Origin: Acidiflorens sp963847715
GTDB taxonomy: Bacteria; Acidobacteriota; Terriglobia; Terriglobales; Acidobacteriaceae
Length of the DNA: 64,000 nucleotides
NCBI GenBank assembly: GCA_963847715.1
Contig: CAWKAZ010000006.1
Coordinates: forward strand, 271,368-335,367
Direction of reading: 5' to 3'
Shown: positions 34,872 through 41,984 of the stretch, piece after piece
How positions within the stretch are numbered: position 1 is the stretch's first letter
Layout of the letters: every line of letters starts with the position of its first letter
The notes under the pieces: model-generated
Seen by the model: the letters and a program-made list of their open reading frames with translations, nothing else
Database searches by the model: none
What the model was told of the DNA's origin: nothing
Made by a program: the position numbers and the translations under genes

Positions 34872-34995
34872 GTTGGGTATTGTAATTCCGGCTTGCGATT
34901 CGCGACTCCTTTAGCCGTTGTTCGCATATCAGACTGTCATTGCACGCTGGTGGTTGCTTTAGCCCTTATACTGTTGCAGTTTCCGAGGAGTACAA

Positions 34996-36399
34996 ATGAA
35001 TCAAGTGCGGCGGTCTGCCAGCGCAATAACCCTTATCCTTATTGTTGCAGTTCTCGAAGCTCGGATTCAGGGCCAGGCTTCGATCTCTGCCGCATTACGT
35101 GAGAAAGTAGATGCAACCGTCCGCAAAGCGGTAACCGATACAGGCATCCCGAGCGCCTCGATCGCCATCGTTCAAAATGGCGCCATCACGTATCTACAAG
35201 CGTATGGCGACGGCCGCATCGATCCGCGTACACCCGCGGTACCTTCGATGCGCTACAGCATCGGCTCCATTAGCAAACAATTCACGGCGTCGGCAGTGTT
35301 GCTGCTGGCGGAACAAGGTAAGCTTTCGCTCGACGATCCCGTATCGCATTTTGTGCCCAACCTGACGCGGGGCAACGAAGTCACGATCCGAGAATTGCTT
35401 TCGCACACCTCGGGCTATCAGGATTACTGGCCACAAGATTACGTTCCGCCGTTCATGCTGCACGAGATCACGGCCGACAAAATTCTCGACCAGTGGGCAC
35501 GCAAGCCGCTTGATTTCGATCCGGGCACCCAATGGCAGTACAGCAACACGAATTTTGTCATCGCTGGACTGATTGTGGAGAAGGCCAGCGGGGAGCCTCT
35601 GCTGCAATTTCTGAGCGAGCATATTTTCACACCGCTCGGCATGACGAGTGTGATCAACATCGACCAGAACCGGCTCACGGAGACCGATGCGACCGGCTAT
35701 TTACGATATGCGCTCGGGCCTCCGCGACTAGCTCCGAAAGAGGGCAAAGGATGGCTGTTTGCCGCGGGCGAGTTGGCGATGCCGGCGGAAGACCTAGCCA
35801 AATGGGACATCAGCATAATCAAACAGACTGTGCTGAAGCCAGATTCTTATTCGCAGATGGAGAAGGAAGTCGTGCTCAAGAACGGTCTGGGCACGCGCTA
35901 TGGACTGGGCGTGGACGTGCGGCAGGATTTCGGGCAACGCGCACTGGAGCACGGAGGCGAAGTATCCGGGTTCACGGCTCAGAACATGGTTTTTCCGGAC
36001 GCGCGCATGGCGGTAGTGGTACTGGTCAATGAAGATTCGGTCGGAGCTTCGGGAGACATTGCGCGTGCGATTGCGGGCCTTCTTTTCCGCGAATCTGATG
36101 CCGGCAAGCAGGAGGAACAGTCAAGAGAAATCTTTGCGTCCCTGCGGCAGGGGAAGATCGATCGCGCGCTGTTCACTGACAATTGCAACAGCTATTTCAC
36201 TGAGCAGGCGCTCCACGATTTTTCGGCGAGCCTCGGACCGCTGGGATCACCAACCGCATTCATCCAGACTTACAAGCAGGAGCGCGGAGGAATGACCTTC
36301 CGGCTGTTTGACGTGCATTTTACTCAGAAGACAGTCGAAGTTTGGGAGCGGATCATGCCGGACGGGAAGATCGAGCAGTATCAGGTGGGAGCAAAATAG
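34996..36399 (+). CDS. Secreted serine hydrolase of the beta-lactamase/S12 family
   Basis: A 467-residue exported enzyme with a class C beta-lactamase fold. After a signal segment (ALTLILIVAVLEARI region, about 10-28), it has the catalytic SISK (SxxK), the YSN triad (YSNTNFVIAG), and HGGEVSGF in place of KTG. The C-terminal domain of about 100 residues is of the DUF3471 kind. Such proteins are usually esterases or D-amino peptidases rather than drug-resistance enzymes. GAGGAG lies 6 nt before the ATG. A TATACT box lies at 34967-34972, without a matching -35. Nudix and HhH-GPD genes follow closely. Confidence 0.85.
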   Translation: MNQVRRSASAITLILIVAVLEARIQGQASISAALREKVDATVRKAVTDTGIPSASIAIVQNGAITYLQAYGDGRIDPRTPAVPSMRYSIGSISKQFTASAVLLLAEQGKLSLDDPVSHFVPNLTRGNEVTIRELLSHTSGYQDYWPQDYVPPFMLHEITADKILDQWARKPLDFDPGTQWQYSNTNFVIAGLIVEKASGEPLLQFLSEHIFTPLGMTSVINIDQNRLTETDATGYLRYALGPPRLAPKEGKGWLFAAGELAMPAEDLAKWDISIIKQTVLKPDSYSQMEKEVVLKNGLGTRYGLGVDVRQDFGQRALEHGGEVSGFTAQNMVFPDARMAVVVLVNEDSVGASGDIARAIAGLLFRESDAGKQEEQSREIFASLRQGKIDRALFTDNCNSYFTEQALHDFSASLGPLGSPTAFIQTYKQERGGMTFRLFDVHFTQKTVEVWERIMPDGKIEQYQVGAK

Positions 36400-36411
36400 G
36401 CGGCACCTCGG

Positions 36412-36849
36412 ATGAAACGTGAATACCCTGAAGCCCCGATCGTAGGCGTGGGTGCGGTCGTCGTGCAGAACAGCCGCGTTCTTCTGATCCGACGGGGAAC
36501 GGCGCCACTACTAGGCGAATGGTCATTGCCGGGAGGCGCCCTCGAATGCGGCGAAACTCTGCGTGAGGCGGTCGCCCGTGAAGTCCGCGAAGAAACTGGC
36601 CTGCTGGTCGAGACCGCAGAGATGCTAGGAGTATATGAGCGCATCATTCCCGGGGACGAGGGAAGGGTGCGGTATCACTTTGTGCTGATTGATTTCTTAT
36701 GTCGTGCGGTCGGCGGCGAGCTCAAAGCTGGAAGTGACGCCGCCGACGCGCGCTGGTTCTCGCGCGAGGAACTGCTGGCACTGAATCTCGCACATGATGC
36801 AAACGACGTCGTGCTCAAGGGGCTGGCGGTTTCGGACTCGACGGATTGA
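36412..36849 (+). CDS. Nudix hydrolase
   Basis: A 145-residue pyrophosphohydrolase of nucleotide-like substrates. The Nudix box fits exactly: GALECGETLREAVAREVREE followed by TGL, at about residues 40-62. It begins 12 bp after the serine hydrolase and ends 7 bp before the HhH-GPD gene, so the three are probably one operon. The substrate is unknown; a role in clearing damaged nucleotides would fit the next gene but is only inferred. Confidence 0.92.
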   Translation: MKREYPEAPIVGVGAVVVQNSRVLLIRRGTAPLLGEWSLPGGALECGETLREAVAREVREETGLLVETAEMLGVYERIIPGDEGRVRYHFVLIDFLCRAVGGELKAGSDAADARWFSREELLALNLAHDANDVVLKGLAVSDSTD

Positions 36850-36856
36850 GAGGCTC

Positions 36857-37549
36857 ATGGCCGCGCTTACGCTAAACCAAGTCATGGTCCAATTGAAGAA
36901 ATTCTACGGTGCCCCAGAACCACCCCCGGTTACCGACCCGTTTGAGCAGGTGCTTTGGGAAAACGTGGCCTATCTTGCCGATGACGAAAAACGCGCAAAG
37001 GCGTTTTCAACTCTCCGCAAGACAGTTGGCCTCAACCCCACGGACATTCTCAAGGCGAAACCTGAGAAGTTGCTAGCCGTCACGCGCATGGGTGGTATGG
37101 TTCCGGATCCGCGGGCACAAAGGTTACGGCAGAGTGCCGAAATTGTGCAGGTCCTACTGCACGGCAAGCTGAACGCCGCGCTTGACGAATCTCTGCCGAA
37201 GGCAAAGAAAATACTGCAGCGATTTCCTACCATCGGAGAACCCGGAGCGGAGAAGATTTTGATGTTTGCGGAAAAGTACCCAGAGTTTGGTCTGGAGTCG
37301 AACGGGCTCCGCGTGCTGTTGCGCATGGGCTTTGCCGAGGAGCAGAAGAGTTACTCGGCCAGTTATCGAGCGGCGAAGAACGCTATTGCCAGCCAACTTC
37401 CCAAAGACTGCAAGTCCCTCGTCATATTGCATCAATTGTTGCGCAGGCACGGCCAGGAACTCTGCAAACGTTCCCGGCCGCTTTGCAATCAGTGCCCGTT
37501 AAGTGCAGCGTGCGCCTACGCATTACACCTCGATGCGAACCCTCTCTAG
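36857..37549 (+). CDS. HhH-GPD/endonuclease III-like protein with FeS cluster, catalytic residues altered
   Basis: A 230-residue protein with the endonuclease III fold. It carries a helix-hairpin-helix at about 122-133 (RFPTIGEPGAEKI) and a C-terminal [4Fe-4S] loop, C203-x6-C210-x2-C213-x5-C219, exactly the EndoIII spacing. At the EndoIII catalytic lysine position (LPGVGRKTA) it has proline. Where VDTHVxRV carries the catalytic Asp it reads LESNGLRV. It may be a non-catalytic DNA-binding relative or use other residues. The ATG at 36857 is used because residues before it are unlike the family. Its 3' end overlaps the convergent ARPP-1 gene by 4 bp. Confidence 0.82.
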   Translation: MAALTLNQVMVQLKKFYGAPEPPPVTDPFEQVLWENVAYLADDEKRAKAFSTLRKTVGLNPTDILKAKPEKLLAVTRMGGMVPDPRAQRLRQSAEIVQVLLHGKLNAALDESLPKAKKILQRFPTIGEPGAEKILMFAEKYPEFGLESNGLRVLLRMGFAEEQKSYSASYRAAKNAIASQLPKDCKSLVILHQLLRRHGQELCKRSRPLCNQCPLSAACAYALHLDANPL

Positions 37550-38658
37550 TCCGCCATTTTCGCTACGTGCACCGCGTAGCCCGTCTTCGGCAGCAGGGAT
37601 GTCAACTCGAAAACCTTGAAACCATCGCCGGCAATTTCCGTCTGTCGATAGACACCAGGTTCGATATCGGCGGTTTCATGACGGCCCTGCAGGTTATCGA
37701 TAAACCTCTGCGCGTCTTTGAGGCTCACCTCGGCGCTTTTAGCGCGCGTTACCACGGCCTCGGTGGCATAAGATCGCACCAGCTTCGGCCAATATTTTTG
37801 CAGCAGTTGCGTGCTCGCAAAGAGATCGGCCCAGACGATGTCTCCGTTGACGCTGACTACCACTCCCACGGCATTCTTCTCGCGCAACTGCCGAATCACG
37901 CTTTCATAGTTGCGCTGCACCGGCTCGGCGACCGCATCCACTTGCTTTTGCACTTCCTTGTTATCCATCACGCGCGCATAAGAAGTGGTCGAATTCACGG
38001 CGGCAGCTTCGCCAGTCACCTCGACCGTCTCGGCCATCGCCCTCTGCGAACTGCGAACGCTGTCCCAGACCTGCTGCTGATCCTTTGCGCCCATGGCTTT
38101 GCTGCGCACCACCGGCGAGGCTAGCAGACCTGGCGCGCCATTGGAGGCTGTGCCGAAATGCTCCTTGCCGTTTGCCGCCACCCAGCGGCCGGGCTCGACG
38201 CAGAACACGCTGAGGTCCACGGGATCGCTCTCCGCGGGCACAATGCGGTCCTTGCCGATGACGCGGTCCTGCTTGCCTCCAGTAACAATTTCGCCGGCGA
38301 GAAGCAGCAACGGGCGTTTCGAGTTATTGATCAAGACAAGCTGGTTCACTTGCGCATCGCCCATGGGATGGACAATCCCTGAATCTCCACGACGACGACG
38401 GATGAGTCCACGCGCCTGGCCAGCTTCGGTCACGACGACGTCGCCGCTGCGCAGACCTTCGTCCAGGGTGAGAAACTCGGCGGTTTCGTAAGATTTATTC
38501 GCAACGACGGGAAAGACGGTCAGATTTCCGCTGCGAATCGGGCTGAGCAGCGAGTAGCCGGATGACGGTGTAACTTCGCCGGCTTGTAACAAACATGGGA
38601 CGATTACCGCCGAAGCAATCAACAGAGTGATTCCAGCAACCACGACTACTAGGCGCAT
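37546..38658 (-). CDS. ARPP-1/DUF6569-type secreted protein
   Basis: A 370-residue protein with a signal peptide (VVVVAGITLLIASAVIVPCL). The rest resembles the ARPP-1 (DUF6569) domain family: NLTVFPVVANKSY, LINNSKRPLLLLAGEIVTGGKQDRV, and SVFCVEPGRW. The function of this family is unknown. The domain is known next to rhodanese-phosphatase proteins; here its neighbours are an HhH-GPD protein (convergent) and a sigma-factor gene (divergent). Predicted export argues for an envelope or periplasmic role. Family assignment is from memory of motifs and should be checked. Confidence 0.75.
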   Translation of the reverse strand: MRLVVVVAGITLLIASAVIVPCLLQAGEVTPSSGYSLLSPIRSGNLTVFPVVANKSYETAEFLTLDEGLRSGDVVVTEAGQARGLIRRRRGDSGIVHPMGDAQVNQLVLINNSKRPLLLLAGEIVTGGKQDRVIGKDRIVPAESDPVDLSVFCVEPGRWVAANGKEHFGTASNGAPGLLASPVVRSKAMGAKDQQQVWDSVRSSQRAMAETVEVTGEAAAVNSTTSYARVMDNKEVQKQVDAVAEPVQRNYESVIRQLREKNAVGVVVSVNGDIVWADLFASTQLLQKYWPKLVRSYATEAVVTRAKSAEVSLKDAQRFIDNLQGRHETADIEPGVYRQTEIAGDGFKVFELTSLLPKTGYAVHVAKMAD

Positions 38659-38748
38659 ATTGGCCTCCCCTCATAACCCCACCGGTAGAGACACCAGCGA
38701 CGACACTGATGCTCCGGCATACGCGCCATGCCGTGCGCGCCGCCACCT

Positions 38749-38810
38749 CCCCGGCACGCTCCCTAAAACGTGCCGGGGTGCAACCCGCGAGACTTCCAGG
38801 AGTGTCTTTC
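38749..38810 (+). promoter_or_regulatory. Hairpin and ECF-like promoter upstream of the sigma gene
   Basis: A perfect 10-bp stem, CCCCGGCACG/CGTGCCGGGG (38749-38758 and 38769-38778), abuts TGCAACC at 38779-38785. A TGTCT box follows 17 bp later (38803-38807). GCAACC-N17-TGTC resembles an ECF-type promoter and could allow autoregulation of the sigma gene. This is inference; no second copy was found in the window. Confidence 0.35.
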
Positions 38811-38883
38811 TCTGCTCGCTGCTCAAAGAACGGACGATTTATTCTTACTTGCGTCTAAAAAATTGCTAGCATCATGTGGACCC

Positions 38884-39801
38884 ATGACCAAGCCTGCTCA
38901 ATCCGCGCTGGCCACCGGCACTGCCGCGTCTCTCTACGAGCGCAGTGGAGCGGCCGCCTACGCGCTGGATATTGAGCAGTTCGTATTCATCCTCGATGAG
39001 ATTGTCCGGAAATATCTTCTTCGTGACGCATCGCCAGAAAGTGCATCTGAGTTTTGCGCTGCACTGCGTCTGGAAGAATTAGCGCTGGCGCGCGCGTGCG
39101 CTGCGGGGAGTGAGCAAGCGTGGCGGGACTTCATCAACCGATACCGGCAAAAACTTCACCACATGGCGTTGCACATAACGCGCGACGGAGCTACCGCGGC
39201 AGAATTGGCGGACTCGCTGTTTGCAGATCTCTACGGCGTGAATGCGCGCGACGGCGTCCGCCGTTCGAAGCTAGTTTTTTATACCGGGCGTGGCTCGCTC
39301 GAAGGCTGGTTACGCACGGTGATGGCGCAGGAATTCATCAACCGGTATCGCAAACAGAAGCGTACTGTCAGTCTGGAGGAGCAAACCGAGGAGGGCGTGC
39401 AGTTTGCCGCTGCGGTTCCTGAGCCCGTGTGCGCGACGGACCAGAGGCTTGAAACAGCGACGGACGAGGCGCTGGCTGAACTCTCCGCCGAGGACAGATT
39501 TACGCTTGCGTCTTATTATCTGGATGGACGGACGCTGGCCGAGATTGCCCGGACTTTGGGGCTCCATGAATCGAGCGTCAGCCGGCGGCTGGACCGGCTC
39601 TCTACGAGCCTGCGAAAGCGGATTCTGGCAGGCCTGCGAGCGCAGGGCATGAGCCATGCCCAGGCGGCGGAAGCACTCGAAACCGATGTGCGCGACCTTG
39701 GGCTAAATTTACGCTCCCGGCTGACGCAAGATTCCGGGCCAAAAGCGTTCCCTGGAAGCAAAGTCTCTGCCCCTGATCCCGGAGAAGGAGGGGGCGACTG
39801 A
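38884..39801 (+). CDS. Sigma-70 family RNA polymerase sigma factor, ECF-like
   Basis: A 305-residue sigma factor. Region 2 (about 65-160, ALARACAAGSEQAWRDFINRY) and region 4 (about 215-270, LAEIARTLGLHESSVSRRLDRL) are present; region 3 is absent as in ECF sigmas. It is longer than usual because of a leader of about 60 residues and a C-terminal tail of about 35 residues. The ATG at 38884 is used, the first in frame after the promoter-like elements. The partner anti-sigma gene follows after 7 bp. Target genes are unknown. Confidence 0.88.
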   Translation: MTKPAQSALATGTAASLYERSGAAAYALDIEQFVFILDEIVRKYLLRDASPESASEFCAALRLEELALARACAAGSEQAWRDFINRYRQKLHHMALHITRDGATAAELADSLFADLYGVNARDGVRRSKLVFYTGRGSLEGWLRTVMAQEFINRYRKQKRTVSLEEQTEEGVQFAAAVPEPVCATDQRLETATDEALAELSAEDRFTLASYYLDGRTLAEIARTLGLHESSVSRRLDRLSTSLRKRILAGLRAQGMSHAQAAEALETDVRDLGLNLRSRLTQDSGPKAFPGSKVSAPDPGEGGGD

Positions 39802-39808
39802 TCCGCGT

Positions 39809-41104
39809 ATGACCGAAGTAACCAAAATCGTATACGACCGGCTGCGAGCTGCTGAACTGGCGCGCGTGGCGTCCGGCACCTCGCATCCTGAGGCGGACTT
39901 GCTGACAGCCTTTGCCGAGCAGACCCTTTCGCCGGAGGAACGCCAGGGCGTCCTCGAGCATCTGGCTACGTGCGCAGACTGCCGCGAAATGGTCGTTTTG
40001 GCGCTGCCGGCTGAGGTAACACCCGTCATTCCGGATGCGGCCGAGACAGAAACGGCTCGAACACCCCTGCCCAAGCCAGATAATCGATGGCTGAGCGCTT
40101 TTGCATGGCCCAGCCTTCGTTGGGCGGCACTGGCGGCTGGAGTGATTGTCTCTGGCTCCTTACTCTTGTTGCATTCCAACAAGCAGGCCGTCGTCGTTGT
40201 CGACTCGTCACTCCCTGCGGCGGTCGCTTCGGCCCCAACCGTTGCCGGGCAGAAAGCACAGCCGCCAGTGGACCAGGTTGCAACCCTTGCGTCGACGTCC
40301 ACGGATTCCGCAAAGGCAACGGCCCAGTCGTCTTTGTCCAAGAAAGCGAAAGCCGAACAGTTCGCGACGGCACCTGTGCAGTCAGCGTCCGGAATGGTGC
40401 TCGCTGACAACAAGATTGTCGGCACCAGGAAGGATTCCTTCCGTCCACAGAGTGTGCCGTCAGCGGGTTCTCCGGCGCTGGATTTGCAGGCTCCGCGGAG
40501 CATGAATGAAACCGTCGAGGTTTCGGGTGCCGAGGTTGCGGTCGACGCCAACGCTGCGCCGACGACCGCCGGCAACCTCATGGCTAGGAACGAAGCGCCA
40601 GCGGTTGTAAGAACCAAACCGGCGCCACCAGAGATCGCAGCACAGCAGGTTACCGCAGAAGCAAACGGAGCAGATGAGACGAAAGCCGCACCCGCTTCTG
40701 GATCAACCCGAGCGGCTTCGATGAGTAGCGCCTACGCTCTCAAGAAGTCGATTCCCGCCCGAGACGTTTTAACGCCGACTTTCGAGTTAAGGATTACCGC
40801 GGGCCAGTTGCAAAGGTCCATGGATGACGGCGTAAGCTGGCAAGTCGGGTTACACACCGACCGTCCTTTGATTGCCTTCGCCGCCCTGGGCTTGGACGCA
40901 TGGGCTGGTGGCGAGGCGGGCACGCTGTTCCATTCAACCGATGGCGGCGTCACCTGGGCTCCCCTGCAACCGTCCGTCAAGGGTCAGGTGCTGAGCGCCA
41001 ACGTTGTGGGCATTAAAGTCCGGCCGCCGCTAGTCCTCGTCGCCACGAGCGACAACGAAACCTGGAGCACGGCCGACGCCGGACAAACCTGGGACAAGAA
41101 GTAA
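39809..41104 (+). CDS. Membrane anti-sigma factor with BNR/Ycf48-like C-terminal domain
   Basis: A 431-residue protein. The N-terminal zinc-binding anti-sigma motif HLATCADC lies near residues 51-58. A membrane segment follows at about 105-122 (AALAAGVIVSGSLLLLH). A long Ala/Thr/Ser-rich linker then leads to a C-terminal sensor part (about 325-431) with repeats of the BNR/Ycf48 propeller type, as in GEAGTLFHSTDGGVTW and NETWSTADAGQTW. It should hold the sigma factor at the membrane and release it on a periplasmic signal. It lies 7 bp after the sigma gene. Confidence 0.87.
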   Translation: MTEVTKIVYDRLRAAELARVASGTSHPEADLLTAFAEQTLSPEERQGVLEHLATCADCREMVVLALPAEVTPVIPDAAETETARTPLPKPDNRWLSAFAWPSLRWAALAAGVIVSGSLLLLHSNKQAVVVVDSSLPAAVASAPTVAGQKAQPPVDQVATLASTSTDSAKATAQSSLSKKAKAEQFATAPVQSASGMVLADNKIVGTRKDSFRPQSVPSAGSPALDLQAPRSMNETVEVSGAEVAVDANAAPTTAGNLMARNEAPAVVRTKPAPPEIAAQQVTAEANGADETKAAPASGSTRAASMSSAYALKKSIPARDVLTPTFELRITAGQLQRSMDDGVSWQVGLHTDRPLIAFAALGLDAWAGGEAGTLFHSTDGGVTWAPLQPSVKGQVLSANVVGIKVRPPLVLVATSDNETWSTADAGQTWDKK

Positions 41105-41285
41105 GGGATCTCCCGCCTACGAATAGCAAACAAACTCCTTCCTGAGCAAAGTAACGTTACCTTTGCGCACAAAATCCGCGGTACTCATTTGCAGGCTGCC
41201 ATTACGTAAGTGACATTTACACTGTGCCCGAACGGACATAGGATCAGCAGGTAGTTTGGCAGTTCTGGGGGAGGGCTGCCGAAGG
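41105..41285 (+). ncRNA. Candidate structured RNA or 3' UTR
   Basis: Between the anti-sigma stop and a strong terminator there are several paired elements. GCAAAG-TAACGTTA-CCTTTGC (41146-41166) is palindromic with one bulge, and TTACGTAA (41202-41209) is palindromic. An 8-bp stem, TTTGGCAG/CTGCCGAA, encloses a G-rich loop containing GGGGGAGGG (about 41255-41283). A TACACT box at 41218-41223 could start a short transcript, but no good -35 is present. It could be a small RNA (compare acidobacterial RNAs such as Acido-1) or the 3' UTR of the sigma operon. Confidence 0.4.
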
Positions 41286-41317
41286 CGCTCTGAGCTTATG
41301 CTCGGGGCGTTTTTTTT
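41286..41317 (+). terminator. Strong intrinsic terminator
   Basis: CGCTCTGAGC (41286-41295), loop TTAT, and GCTCGGGGCG (41300-41309) form a 10-bp stem including G-U pairs. Eight T follow immediately. It would end transcripts from the sigma/anti-sigma operon or from a short RNA starting within 41105-41285. Confidence 0.85.
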
Positions 41318-41367
41318 GCGCCCCGTTTTCGCCTGCAACTTCGCAGCGAACTACAAGAACCCAGTTA

Positions 41368-41919
41368 CTAAACGGAATAAGAGACATTGTCGCCGGCCTC
41401 GTCGTGGTCGGTGCTCTCTGCCGTTGGCAGGGCGCCATTCGACTTACTGCCGCGCCGCATCGCGACGATACCTGTACGCACCATTTCCAGGATTCCGTAG
41501 GGACGCAATAACTCGAGGAGGCCATCGATCTTGTCCTCGGCGCCGGTGATTTCGATGGTCAGGGATTCAGGAGCGACGTCGACCACGCGAGCGCGAAAAA
41601 CATTGGCCAATTCCAGCACGTGCGAGCGCGCTTCGTGAGCAGCCGCCACCCGGATCATGGCCAGATCGCGAATAATCGCCGACTGATTGGTGATGTTTTC
41701 GACCAACAGGACATTGACCAGTTTGTACAGATTGGCCTCGATCCGGCGTGCCTGGTCGTGGTCGGCATCGACCGTGATGGTCATGCGCGACACCTCTGGC
41801 TTCTCGGTACGTCCGACGGTCAACGAATCAATATTGAAAGCCCGGCGGCGGAATAGAGACGCCACGCGGGTCAGCACACCCGGCTTATTCTCGACATACA
41901 CCATGAAAGTATTCAGCAT
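41368..41919 (-). CDS. ilvN: Acetolactate synthase small subunit
   Basis: Regulatory subunit of acetohydroxyacid synthase, which starts branched-chain amino acid synthesis. The 183-residue protein opens with an ACT domain, MLNTFMVYVENKPGVLTRVA, giving valine feedback, followed by NIDSLTVGRTE and the C-terminal ALS_ss_C domain. The start at 41919 is chosen because the ACT domain begins there. It follows ilvB by 65 bp and is probably cotranscribed with it. The spacer contains short tandem repeats. Confidence 0.96.
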   Translation of the reverse strand: MLNTFMVYVENKPGVLTRVASLFRRRAFNIDSLTVGRTEKPEVSRMTITVDADHDQARRIEANLYKLVNVLLVENITNQSAIIRDLAMIRVAAAHEARSHVLELANVFRARVVDVAPESLTIEITGAEDKIDGLLELLRPYGILEMVRTGIVAMRRGSKSNGALPTAESTDHDEAGDNVSYSV

Positions 41920-41926
41920 AGTTTTA

Positions 41927-41975
41927 TTGAGGCATTGAATCATTGAGACACTGAGTCATTGAGTCATTCAATGTC
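41927..41975. repeat. Octamer tandem repeat between ilvB and ilvN
   Basis: Imperfect 8-bp units of the type CATTGAGT/CATTGAAT lie head to tail from about 41927 to 41972. They occupy nearly the whole spacer between ilvB and ilvN and resemble the heptamer arrays of the xylanase-NtrYX region in style, though not in sequence. Confidence 0.7.
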
Positions 41976-41984
41976 TAAGTGCAT

